Of a DNA stretch of 64,000 nucleotides, positions 39,193-51,401 are shown piece by piece; the first letter of the stretch is position 1, and the number at the start of each line of letters is the position of its first letter. The DNA is from Chaunax sp. Z400. Lineage: Eukaryota; Chordata; Actinopteri; Lophiiformes; Chaunacidae. The stretch covers positions 10,247,501 through 10,311,500 of the forward strand of contig CM075202.1 in the NCBI GenBank assembly GCA_037577475.1. The letters run 5' to 3'. The notes beneath the pieces were generated by a model. The model searched no databases. It was not told the origin of the DNA and saw only the letters and a program-made list of their open reading frames with translations. A program made the translations under genes and the position numbers.

Positions 39193-39336
39193 GAATGGAT
39201 GCACATGCACGCACATATAAGACAGCAAAGCATAAGAAATGTGTTCATGTACATGCACAATACACACAAACACACCAATTCCGCATAAACATCAAACTTC
39301 ACTATCACTCTTAAACACAGTCATACACAAAAATAT

Positions 39337-39375
<39 letters not shown>

Positions 39376-41015
39376 CGAAAAACACACACAAACACTTGTG
39401 TGCAAGTCTTTGTGCTCACCAAGGCGGTTGGTTTGTCAGGAGGGGTTAAGATTTGCATGGCTGGGCAAATTTTCCTTGTGTTAAACTCTAATCAGCTCCT
39501 GTATCTCTCAGACACCTGCCCAGCGAAAAACCTTAATATGCAAAACACCTTCCCTCCCTCCTCCGCGACTGCAGCTCCTCAGCCAACAGAAGACTTATTC
39601 ACCTGGCCTCTCACTTTTTTCCTCTCGGCCTGTCTTCTTGCAAATTTTCACATTTATGTATGCAAATAGGCTGTTCCCCTTAAACCTGTTTAAACAGTAG
39701 CTTCCTGACGGTGCCAGGAGAAGAATGATAGTTTTGTCTGAGATATGACTCAGAAAGACGGGGTATGTGAAGAAGAAAAGAAGTCGGACATTTTCATTGG
39801 GGGCTGCATGTAAATATTTTTGGGGGAGGCGAAATGCATTCTCTCTGTCTAGAGGTTCATCTGTCCATGGTTTCCTGTGACCAGTTATATGAGTCATGCA
39901 AACTTAAGATCCTTTTAGTTTCTGGAAAGTGAAATACAGCATGGCCCAAAGTTATATACTGTCCAGTTGTGCTATGCAATTTACTTTTGGCCTAACAAAA
40001 CCCTCATGTGGTTTGAGTTTTAACATTTTTAATAATTTTTAATGCACAGACAAAGTCAAACCCAAGTGAAATGCCCCTTCTTAAAAAAAGTAATAGAAGC
40101 CAATTGTTATCGTGTAAAACTTACACAAGTGTGATATGGAAACGGACACTTTTCGGTAAAGAAGAACGCATCTTGTGTTCAGCAGTGATGCTTTTGAAAT
40201 GAACAATATTTGCATATTCAAAGATTCTGGATTAGTCGGTGATGGAGAATGAAAAGAAATACATTTAGGAATGTTTCAGCGACTAAAGAGATCTTTAACT
40301 TCTAATTGGACAAATATACAAATATTCCAAAGTCGTACACAGCTGTGTGTTTTTGAAGATTAATCCCCATCAGGGACTTCTATTTCTTATTTGGATGTGA
40401 TTGATCTCGATCAGAGAATAATTTGATGTGAAAACAGAAACAACCCCTCTGAAGACAGATGAGGATGAGGATGAATCATGTCATTTTTCTTTGCGCTTTG
40501 CCCTGATGGACTTTAGACTTATTGAGACCTCATATATACACAAGTGCTCCTGCCTGCCAGTCTTTCAAAGCCTCTCTCAGGAGTGCTGAAGATGGATGTG
40601 GAGACGTGTGTGTGTGTGTGTGTTTGTGTGCGTTTGGGTGCAGGCAGAGGAACCCCAGTGGACAAATAACGGACAAAGAGAGACAGACGTAAACAGATAG
40701 AAAGAGAGTGAAAGCACTTTAAATGTGAGCGCTGCAAAACTCCCACTGCTCACAAGGGCACTTCTATCCTGCACGTCATCTCTCTATCCCCCCTCTTGCC
40801 TTCTACCCTTCTTTCTCCCCTCTCCATTCCCCTCGATTCCCTTTCTCCTTCCCTCCCATCATCGCTCTCTCCTTTGTCTCTGAGCTCTCACCCTCTATCC
40901 CCATCTATCCATCTCCCCTTTCCCCCCTCCTACCCCTCTTTCTCTCCCCTTCCTCTCACTAAAACAGTAGGACGCTTAACCTTGATAACAGTGAGATTTT
41001 TTCCCCCCTTGAAAT

Positions 41016-41016
<1 letters not shown>

Positions 41017-41050
<34 letters not shown>

Positions 41051-41051
41051 G

Positions 41052-41112
<61 letters not shown>
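41017..41112. repeat. (CA)n microsatellite, about 96 bp
   Basis: CA array with one CGCACGCC interruption after the first third. Confidence 0.95.
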
Positions 41113-41114
<2 letters not shown>

Positions 41115-41246
41115 GAGAAGTGCTTTGCCAGCATGCCAGGCCGGTCCAAGGGACGGCTGTACCCTTTGAGGTGAACAGGACACTGGGAAATGCAGTAACA
41201 ACAAAACACACACACACACGAACAGACAGAGACTCTCGCTAACAAA

Positions 41247-41248
<2 letters not shown>

Positions 41249-41292
<44 letters not shown>
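41249..41292. repeat. (CA)n microsatellite
   Basis: About 21 CA units, 140 bases from the preceding array. Confidence 0.9.
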
Positions 41293-41293
<1 letters not shown>

Positions 41294-42078
41294 AGATCAC
41301 TCCAGGTCCTTCTTAACACAAGCCTTTTAAAGGTCTATTGTCAGCTGACATTGAGACTGGCAATCCTTAAAACGTTTCACACACACACACACACGTAGTG
41401 CAAAAAGGAGGAAGTGTGAAAAATGAAACATATTAAAGGTGAAGTTGCCTGCCGAGAATTTATGATTAAAGTACACTGGAAGACCCACACGTAAACATCT
41501 CACACAGATGATAGGTAAATGAGGACAGGGAAGTAAAATGCAGTTTCTCAAAACACACCCACACACACATACACCAACATACATAAACGGAGAACCACTA
41601 AAGGGAAATTGACAGGGAGGAAGAGGCAGAGAACAAGCAGGGTGACATTAAGGATTCTTCCTCATTGAATGGGAGTTCCTCACGTCTCTCTCAGAATCCC
41701 CTGATGCACGCTATGGGGAAAAAAAGTTTCTTTATAGTTTCTTTTTTCCATAAAGCGAAGAAACTTCTCTGTAGGTATTTCTGAGGACGTACATTGTCAC
41801 AACGCTGACAACTGGACTACTGACTGGTACTGTGCATTGTAATGCAGAGTGCCGAATGTTACAGGATCTATAAAAGACTTGAACTCAGCATTGCAGACAG
41901 TTGCAGTGATTTAGTGTCAGAGAGGACACTGTGAGACGGTGTCACAATACCCGCCTGCATCGCGAGGTATCAGGTGAAAGTCAAGATTTTTTTATATGGC
42001 TCCTCCCCTCGCTGAGAACACACGGGAGGCTTTTACGGTTTTGTCCTACATTAAACTGCTGAAAGTGTTGGTGTGTAC

Positions 42079-42273
42079 CTCGAAGTCGTTGGCCTTGTTG
42101 TAGTGCATGTTCAGGGCTCGGAAGAGCTCGCAGTCGCGGCTCACGCTCATCTCCTCGCTTCCGGTCACTCCGTCGTTGATGGCTTGGCGGGCAAACTTCT
42201 CCATCTGGATGTAGTAGAACTCCCTGAAGTTGCTGAACCACTTGATCAGCTGGGAGGTTATGCAGCGATTAAA
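42079..42273 (-). CDS. prox1: prox1 coding exon 4: DNA-binding core of the homeo-prospero domain
   Basis: Encodes residues 704-768, F-N-R-C-I-T-S-Q-L-I-K-W-F-S-N-F-R-E-F to N-K-A-N-D-F-E, 195 bases. It carries the recognition helix of the atypical homeodomain. N718 and R720 (in W-F-S-N-F-R) correspond to human N625 and R627, which contact DNA. The rest begins the prospero extension. Sequence identity to mammalian PROX1 is very high, with small changes such as G-S-E-E-M-S-V-S for S-T-E-E-L-S-I-T. The acceptor is TTGTTACAG|TTT and the donor GAG|GTACAC on the minus strand, both in phase 0. The exon length is a multiple of three. Confidence 0.97.
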
Positions 42274-43268
42274 CTGTAACAAGAGATGAGGTGCTGTTTA
42301 GCATTGTTTGGAGTGTTCAGATGAAAAGACATTTTGAGGGGAAATCAATAATGCAAGCACTGTAGAAGGAAGATGTCACATTTAAGCCAGCGGATTTGAG
42401 TGTGAGCCAGAAGAAAGAAGTGCAAGTGTGTCGTTTCACATCAGGGAGTTGAACCGTGAGGTGTTAACTTAAAACGACTGGGAAGAAAGTGAGAGACAAC
42501 GATAGTAAGATAGCAAGAAGACAGGTCATGGAGTGAAGGAAGATAATAGAGACATTATGTGAGACAGCTAGCAAGGAGGGGGAGAGAAAAAAGAGACAGC
42601 AGGAGAATGAGAGTGTGTGTGTGGTTCATCTTCCCCACTGGGAGCAGACCTCCCCCCTATCATAGCCCTGAGAGTGGAGAGAGAGGTGGAGGGGGGGGTG
42701 CAAGACCGCAAACACGTAATTGACCAGAAAAACGATTAAGTCATCATCTGAAGCGCCCTGGCCCGCTGGGGGCTCAAACATGTACTTAACCCCGTTCACA
42801 AATTACACCCTGATTCTCCTCCCCTCTCTGCACCTCCTAGGCAGAAAGGAAGGGGAAGAAAAAGAGCAAAAGAAAAAAAAAAGAAAGAGAAAGAATGACA
42901 GAGACGATAAGCGTTGCAGAGACGACTGTGGCTATCTGATCTCTGCCGCTCGGCTGGATTCAATACAGTAGGACGAGGTAAACCTATTAAGAGCCTCGGC
43001 TGGCCTCGGTTCTTTTTCCGCCTGGTCTCAGCAGTGAAAACACTCTGTCTAAACATCCAAATCACTAGATAAGGACCTCAGGGGCTCCGGATAGCTGCCT
43101 AGCCCGGTCACCCTAAAATGCCCTTCTGAAAGCTGTGATCGAAACCCTTAAAACATGCAAATAATACATTCTTTCCTTAGTGACTCCCACAGGTTGCATC
43201 TCACAAATTCAAAATTCTAGTCTGTGTAATGCTTGATACCCCTAAATCCACATCATCCACACCCATCA

Positions 43269-43272
43269 CCCC

Positions 43273-43303
<31 letters not shown>

Positions 43304-43309
43304 ACAACA

Positions 43310-43349
<40 letters not shown>
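43269..43349. repeat. Compound C21-(CA)n tract
   Basis: A run of 21 C followed by an interrupted CA array. The opposite strand has a 21-G run. Confidence 0.9.
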
Positions 43350-43351
<2 letters not shown>

Positions 43352-44891
43352 CCTTCACTCCTCCCTCCCCTCTGCTCTTTTTGTGGTGCTGGAAGAATGG
43401 GGGGACAAAACGCTACTAAACACTGAGCGGACTCCTCGCTGGGGAGGCAGAGTGGTTTTGACATGGAGATTAGGCTCTGGCTATTGTTCCACAACACACA
43501 GACAAGCACAAACATGCGCACACACTCTTTGCGCTCTGGGATGACAGGCAAACGCAAGCAAACACATGAAGATGGCAGGGCGAGGCAACGGGAAGGAAAG
43601 ACGGGCAGAAGATTTGGCAAATCAGAAGCTGTGAAAAAGTTGGACCAAGGTTGGACAAGGGCTAAAGTACAGCGCTATGCCTTTCTGGAATGATCAGCAG
43701 ATGACATAATGGTGGAGTGGAGAAGAAAAAGTCTGCTTGACATTGTTTGGCAGGGGTTTTGGAGGGTGTACGCAGGGGGGAGAGGGGGGGGGTAGCATGG
43801 TGGCTGTTGTAAAGTGCAGGCCTAGCATAAATGGGGAAATGAGGGAGGGAAGGGGGGGCATGGACGAGAGGAGGATGGGTGCAGGTCAGTGCTGTCAGAC
43901 AATGGCGTTTCGCTGGTGGTGGTGGTGGGGGGGGTAGAGGGTCAGAACGTGAGCAGTCAGCAAGCTGGGGTCGTGACAAACAAACTACTGACACAAATAC
44001 ACTGGCTGCACGAGGCTATTCTTAAATACAGACAATATAGCAGACAGTCAGAGTGGGATGGAGCACAAAAACACAGTTTCATTCAAGTTGTCCATGTAGA
44101 ATAAATCCCCATGTGATCAGAACAAGTCTTCCTGCCTTTGAATCTGAGACATTAGAGAATTAGCTGCCGATCTATTCCAGCATGTGTCCGTGCACACATG
44201 TGACGCGCGTGCAAGATTGAGGACTACATACTGAGATTAAAGTCAGTGAAAGAGTTGCCATCGCTCACGCAGGAGACCTTTGGTGTCACTGCAGCCGAGT
44301 GACAGATAGATTTGTCACTTCGGACAAGGATTACTTTATTACACCGCCAGCGCAGGGGAAGATGAATTAGGATCTGAAGTGAACTGTGGCTCAGTCACAG
44401 CATGGCTCACACAAAACATACAATATTTACTGTACATGCAGGTAAATGCATTAAATTACATTATAGTCGCATCAACTGCTCCCAACACATTCAGGGACTC
44501 AATTTCGGTCAAAGTCCCCTTGCTGCTTCCAGCAGTCTTGGTTCATTAAGTTGCTGGTGGGGGACAGAGGACCCCTGATAGTGGCTAAGGACGAGTGTGT
44601 TCAGTGTAAAAGGAGGGAATTGGTTCAAAGGAGCACATCACTGTGGCTCCTTAATGAGGGCTGGCAGGGGTCAGCCAGCACAGACATGAGATGCAGCAGA
44701 GAAAATGTGTGTGTGTGGACACGCTGCATTTTGAGTATATAATTGTGCAAAAGTGTGTGTGTGTGTGTCTGCGCGCCTGACTGAGAGGCAGATGAGAGAG
44801 AGACAGCGAGAGCGTGTTTCTCACACTCACACTCAAGAGCCTGTGAAAGGTCAGCGCTTAGAGGAACCAGCACAAGATAGAAAGTGGCTCG

Positions 44892-45029
<138 letters not shown>

Positions 45030-46189
45030 TTTGCTTGTGCACAGAGGTCCAGATTAGGAAAACACTCAAGCATCCTTGGTCTAAACTATATTAGTCGCCT
45101 GCCAAAAGTATTCAGACACTTTGACTGTCAGTGCCACACATCTGCACACACATCAGCTCATTTATTAATACGCAGTATGAAAGCGGTTTTGCTGTTCCGT
45201 CTTTTGGTTCACGATGAAAACGTTCAGCTGAAAGACATGTGGATTCATCGCCAAAGCGTGTTTCTCGCCAACGCTTTCCCTGACATAGTTGTCAACAATG
45301 GAGCAGAAAGCCCACAGATGACCTCAGAGTGCTAAACTACATCCAGAACAACCACAGAGGAGAGCAGAAAGACACAGAAGCCTGGACAGGCCTCCCTCTC
45401 TCTCTTTCTCCCTGTCTCTATCTCTCTCTCGTAAGCCCCTTCACAGTCATCAGGGCTTTCCAACGTTTCCTGTTTGTGCAGGGGTGAATTGTGGGAGATA
45501 ATCTCCGGCTGCCTATTGGCTGACTGCACACAAAAAGCAGCCCTGGAAAGCAGGCTTTTGTTACTGCGGCGACTCAAATCCAGCGGCTGGCTTTTCTTTC
45601 TCCCCGGCCCCGCTGAGGCACCCATACCATGCCACACCATCAGCGAAAAAAAGAAAAGAGAAGGAATGACATATAGAAAAGAGAAAACCCTCCTGACCTC
45701 TGCTACTCCACAGCACATGACTAGCCCAAATACTTTGCTTAAAGAGCTACAGAGAAATAGACAAAGAAAGCAAGGTGTGTGTTTATGTGTCACGTTTTGT
45801 TCGCTTACAAATGAGAGGATAATGTGCATGTACAATAAATCAATGTCCAAACGGGCTGTGATGAATATACAGCAAATCCAAACACTCTTTACAAAGGCGA
45901 GAACTTTACCTGACTTTTGTAATTGACTGAATATCTTTATTCAATCTGTTCATTAATCTTTCATAATTATTCGCCACTCATTAAAACGATATCTGCATTA
46001 TTAATGTGAATCTAGCAGGATAATAATATAGGCTGTCATCAGCAGCACCGACAATGATGTTATGACACATCCGTCAAAACAATTCAGAAACATCAAAAGT
46101 CAAAAAAGTCACAATAGTCTTAAAAGGAGCTTAATCAAGGAGAACAACAGCTACAGCGTCCCCCAGTTATTAGGGCAACCCACTTCCCA

Positions 46190-46330
46190 CGTTCATTAGG
46201 TTCTTGACAGTCAAGACCTGATTAGTGGAGACCTGATTAGCCTTCAAGACTCATGTCTGAGGACACCCACTCGCTAAGAGGCTGCACTGGCAGAATCTAA
46301 TTAGATAGTCTCATTCCCATACATGTCTAC
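46190..46330. promoter_or_regulatory. Candidate regulatory segment with 12-bp direct repeat
   Basis: AGACCTGATTAG occurs at 46214-46225 and again at 46229-46240, a 15-bp period. Each copy holds a GATTA homeodomain core. CTAATTAGATAG follows at about 46298-46309, itself containing a CTAATTAG palindrome. The segment is otherwise non-repetitive. Enhancer function is inference. Confidence 0.35.
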
Positions 46331-47491
46331 CAAGTTCCAGCTTGAGTCCATTGTCCTCAGCTGAAAACAAAAACAAACTAATGTGACTCATAATCCCTTT
46401 AACAATCTTGACCTTGTTTAAGTATCTGATGAGGCCATTCATGAAGAGGCCGCCTCATTGGGAAAGATTAGTCCGTGAAATAAATAATTCAAATCTTAAA
46501 TGGTAATTGCTGCAACTGCCCAACGGCAAACACAAATGTCAAATCAGCGGGATGCTTTAATATTGGGGAGTTTTGTAGTGGAACAACGTTTAGATGTTAA
46601 CCAACTCTACCAAAATAAACCCGTTCAACCTGACCAATGACGTGTTTGGAGAAAATTCATATGACCCACAAGTTATGGTTGGTGGCGATGGTATCCCAGA
46701 GAGAGCAGCTGGGAAAAATGGGACCTTTATCTTCTGATTTGAATAAGATGGCCTGGATATGTCACAGTGTTTACGCCTCCGTATGGTCTGAGAGGGGCGC
46801 ACACAAAACAACAACAACACTAACAAACTCGGTCGGCCATTGTGTTGTTGTTCTTGTTTTTTTGTGCAGCTTGCATATTGTGCTTTGTTCTCCAAATTTC
46901 CATCATTATACTCCCAATGGAGCTAACGCTCAACCTTGCCATGTTCCCTAAACCGATTCTCTCTCTTTTCCCCTCCCTCTATCCAACCATCCTCCCTACA
47001 CCTGCTCAGATAACCACTCCTCCGTCTCCTGGCTCCATCCTCCTCTCTGCCCTCTCAATCCCTTCATTACTCATCCCGCTCTTTATCTTTAGAATACTCA
47101 TAGGCTCTCCAGCTTCCTCATGAAAACCCATTCAACTTCCTCTTCTTTCATCTTTTGCATAAACCCATAAGTTAGTGAGGGAAGGGGCCTCATTTCAAGA
47201 CAGACAAGCATACACTGTTCTCAGCAACGGAAGCTGGCACATCACAAATAATCAAACTTCCCCTTTTACAGCAAGTGCCTGGACAATGTAGGAGACAACA
47301 GATGCACGGTGTCATCCATCCTAACACTAGTTACAAGCCTCATCACAAGATAATGCTATGGGTACAATAAATACATTGAAAATAACTGAACATAGGCAGT
47401 ATAAACCAAAATTAACTTAGATTAATTAAGATATTTGCAGAGGTTTTAAACTAATGGAAGAGCTGAAGAGGAAGAGTATGTTTGACCTTAC

Positions 47492-47599
47492 CTTGACATC
47501 AGAGAAGAACATCTTAAGCATATTAGAGCTCGGGTAGCGGGTGTAGAAAAACATGAGCTTGGCTTTCTTCAGATGATTTGGAGAGAGACCCTCTTGGAT
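47492..47599 (-). CDS. prox1: prox1 coding exon 3: start of homeo-prospero domain
   Basis: Encodes residues 668-703 (I-Q-E-G-L-S-P-N-H-L-K-K-A-K-L-M-F-F through F-F-S-D-V-K), 108 bases. This is the N-terminal arm and first helix of the homeodomain half. It is nearly identical to mammalian PROX1; the visible change near the end is M-F-F-S for T-Y-F-S. The acceptor on the minus strand is CTATTTTCAG|ATC and the donor is AAG|GTAAGG. Both junctions are phase 0. Confidence 0.96.
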
Positions 47600-50500
47600 C
47601 TGAAAATAGCTGCTATTAAGGAAATTAATGATTGCAGGTAAGGAAACGACTTATGGTAAATGAAGCAAATGTAGCGATTGATATCATCACAAATACAATG
47701 CATGCGTTCAACTATTTGGCAGCAAGATTGGCAAAAACAATCATCATTTGTATGATGGGTAAACAAATATCCTTACAGGCACGACTGCAGGGCTGTTGTA
47801 GGGCTGAAGACAGTGCGCCAAAGCAAAACCATTTGCTTGCAATTAGCATTGTCCGTATCAGGTGTGAGTGCGTCACGGTAAATAAAACGCTGGCCAGAAC
47901 TACAGCCGATGCTTTTACATAAGGAGGCTCATTTCACAGTCAAAGTAAGCAAACGCCTTTGCCTACAACCTGCGCTAACCTCCACACAAAAAAGGAGGAA
48001 GAAAAAAGTAGACATTTGCATATCACAGACAAAGACAGCAGTTAACGCCAGTGATGGGCAAGAAGGCCTAATGGCTTGGAGACAACACATGCCAAGCCTG
48101 AATATGACTGTTTGATGCTGGCTTCATATCAGTGACAAAACAAGGTCTAGAAGATAGTCCCTAACATCGGCCCAAGCAGCATGAAAACCTTCTCACACTC
48201 ACATCATCCAGGCAGGATTCAAATACATGTCAAAGGCCTTGTCTTCCTAATGGATCGTCTGGATTGAACAGCAGAGAGAATGGAGATGGGCTGGTGGGGG
48301 CACCTTGAAGGATAGCATAGTTCCAACCCTCAATTACGTCCCCCTCCTCCTCCCTCTGCTCCACCCCTACCCCCTAGCCTCTCTGCCGCTGCCAAACCCT
48401 TGGAGGAGCACAAGAAGGAGGAGGAGAAGGAGAAGAGGGGCTCAGAGGCTTTGGACACAGCCAGTGATGGGGGGACTGGAACACATCTGCGCCACCGAAC
48501 GGCCCAAGCCATTTCCATGGTGAATTAACGGCCGTATAATGCATCTGATAATATCAATCTGGAGGATAAGACATTGAAAAGGGAATGGGAATGGGGATGG
48601 GGGTGGGCCGCATGTTGAAACCTCAGACAATTTCAACAAGGGTTTTCATTAAGCAGAGGGAAGACAGGGCGTTAAATTACACGGAAGATACAGCCCTAAG
48701 TTTTCATGAAGACTATCTACACTTGAGTGAACAGAATACATTGCTTGACATTATTTATGATCTACAGGGGTGGTGGTGTGATCATTAAAATCAGTCAAGT
48801 GTCCAGATGTGTCTGAAACTATAGAATGGGAAGAAGGCATCAGCTGCTAGATTGGATTGCCCTTGGCCTCAGGGATACACAGCAACGCCAGCAAATGCTG
48901 AACCACACTGGGTTGGCTCCTTAAAGACCCTGTCTACTTTGTCTAATTCAGTGAGAAAGAGGGAGAGAGGGAGAGTTGGTTGTCTATGCAGAAAGGGTCT
49001 TGTGGGGGAAACCCTGGCAGGCTGGTGTTACTCTGTCAGGCCTGGCCAAAAGAGCAGCACTTCACTCTCCACACCACACCATCTGCTCCAAGTAGAGGGG
49101 ATACAATGGATCCTCAGACAGAGAGGGAGAGACGGAGAAAAAGGGAGCTCTTTTTCCTGTAAGGCAAGGTGGGATTTATTTGCTGTGAAAGCTGTGCACT
49201 TACACTTAGATTAATTTGTTTTGCTTTTTCAATTAGGATTAGCATTGCTTTCCCCTTATCACTGAAATTAAAAAATATTTTAAAACAGAGACATCAAGGT
49301 TTTACCTCTACAGCCATAAACGCAACATCGCCTCCCTTCAGACGACAATTAAGAAGCTTCATATCACCTGATGAGGCATTTTCATCTCCAATTCACTCAC
49401 AGCCTGCAAATGTAATTGTGATTGGACTTAGGGGTGGCGTGCAAGGCTATTATTTTGTCATGATGGTGCACTCATACCAGCTGGCCCACTGTTTGCCTGC
49501 CACATCTGACAAGATATCATCATTCTCACAACACTTCCCTAAAGCCCAAAGTCATGAGAGGAAAATAGCAGCTCCACTTTCTAATTCCAGGTGTAAGGAC
49601 AAGAATATTTGGAGTCGGACTGAGAACAAATGAGGAAATTGATAGCAGCCATCTGCTCCATAATGCTGCCGAGAGCTGGTGAACTTGAACACACCTCGCA
49701 AAATGTCTGACAAGCTGTCTCTGGCTTCTGAGGCAATGAAAAAAAAAAGCTACAGGACTATTAAAAAATCTACATTTTATAGCTGGACCAGCTATAAAAG
49801 CACAAATGCAAATAAAATGATTTGTTAATATAATACAAATATAAGAAAAATGAACAAAAGTATGTATTGTAAATGCCAAACTTTGTTCTTAAACCTGTAG
49901 AATAAACTCAAGGAATTAAAAATAAGACAACATATGTGGACATGTTCTCCTTATTCTCTCCATTTAGTGGAGTACATCTGTTACTGGCCTGAATTTATAA
50001 ATGCTACAATGAAAGCCACAGACTCTGGCATATGTGGTTATTGTTTGATTTTCTACTTTCTCTAAGTCTCTGTGTGTCTCTCTCTCCATTTTCTCTTTTT
50101 ATCCCTCCATCGGGAGCCCGTAGAAGCAAAGGATTATGGATCTCTGGAAAGCGTTCACCCTTGGGTCAGAAGACAAGACAAGGCGAGGTAATGAAAGATA
50201 AACAGCTCGCTGCAAACACCTGTTAACGTCCGCTTCAAAGAAAAGACAGGGAGGAGGGGGTTTTGCGGGGAGGGAAAACAAAAAAGAAGTATTTGGCTGC
50301 CAAGCAACAGCCAAAGGGCCCCCCGGGCTGTTGACAGATCTTTATGAAATGAAAAAAAAAGAAAAGAAACGACAATGATTGTGGGCTTTTTACAACAGCG
50401 ATGGATGATAAGAGAAACACAAGAGAAAACACAAGCAATCATAAATATACATCTTTCCTCAGGTCCTCAGGCGGACCTTTTGTGACATGCACACACACAA

Positions 50501-51401
50501 AGAAACACACTCAGGTACTCAGGTACACACAGACAAAAACAAGGCATCCAAAGTGTTGAATATATTGTATATTTTCCCTTAACTACTGAGGCCACAACAG
50601 GTAAAAAGCTGTAGGATTAATTTCTTAAGCATGTAATGAATGTTAATAACTTGAAGACAAAGCCAGTGTGACATGAATCAAACTTTCATATGGTTTAAGG
50701 GGTGCTGAATAGTTGGGGACTAAGGAGGTATAGAGAAAACACAGAAGGGACTGAATATATCTGTTTAAGCTATTAGTCCTGAGTCCCGGGGGTATTCAAT
50801 TTGAGCCTCCCATAGGGGGTAGCCTTTTTGTCCGTAGGGCATGATTGGGGCACACTGGGGTTAAACTATAGGGGAAGCTCTATAACACCATTGTGAGCCA
50901 AGTTTCAGCATGCTATCTCCCTCCTTGTCCTTTCAGGCCATTTTTATATAAGGAATTGGGGCAGTAAATGTCATGGGGACCTAATCTTTCTGAGTAAGTG
51001 ATATGTGACAAGAAAGCTTTCAAAGCACTTAGGAGTGAAGATGGAAGAAAAGGCTGTGTGGCGCTGTGAGAAGGAAGAGGTACGAGTATAAAAATAAATA
51101 CAACAATGAAATACAATGGAGAAGAGAACAACAGTGGGAGGAAAAGTGATTCATCAAAAGTCTAAAAAGGAATTGATTTTTAACTCTTTGTAGTTCAGAT
51201 GCAATGTTTCACACCTGTCTCTGCAGGGAATTACCACCTGAAATCAGATTTCTCCTGGCTTACACATGCAAGAGCTGCTCTGAACTGGACCACGTAGAGT
51301 TAAAACATCAGGGTCTCTATCGAGATTCACTTATTATCGCTTTTCAACCCCCTAAAAACACACTCTCGCACACACACCACTCAGATTTTCTTAAAGGATA
51401 C
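47600..51401 (-). other. prox1: prox1 intron 2 (3.8 kb)
   Basis: No gene or clear mobile element is recognised. The sequence is mostly single-copy-looking, with one T-less C-rich patch at 48340-48400 and an A-run at 49738-49748. Open frames of up to 154 codons (49169-49633) have no family resemblance. Confidence 0.7.

Noticed and set aside
45097..45118. Tc1-like scrap CCAAAAGTATTCAGACAC
   Set aside because: Resemblance to fish Tc1-type ends covers under 20 bases and no partner end was found, so it is not listed as an element.
51381..51401. Prox1 exon 2 read through to a stop, giving a V-S-F-K-K-I tail
   Set aside because: These codons lie beyond a GT splice donor at 51400-51401. Joining at 51402 to exon 3 restores the conserved S-G-S-x-x-Q-E-G-L sequence in phase 0.
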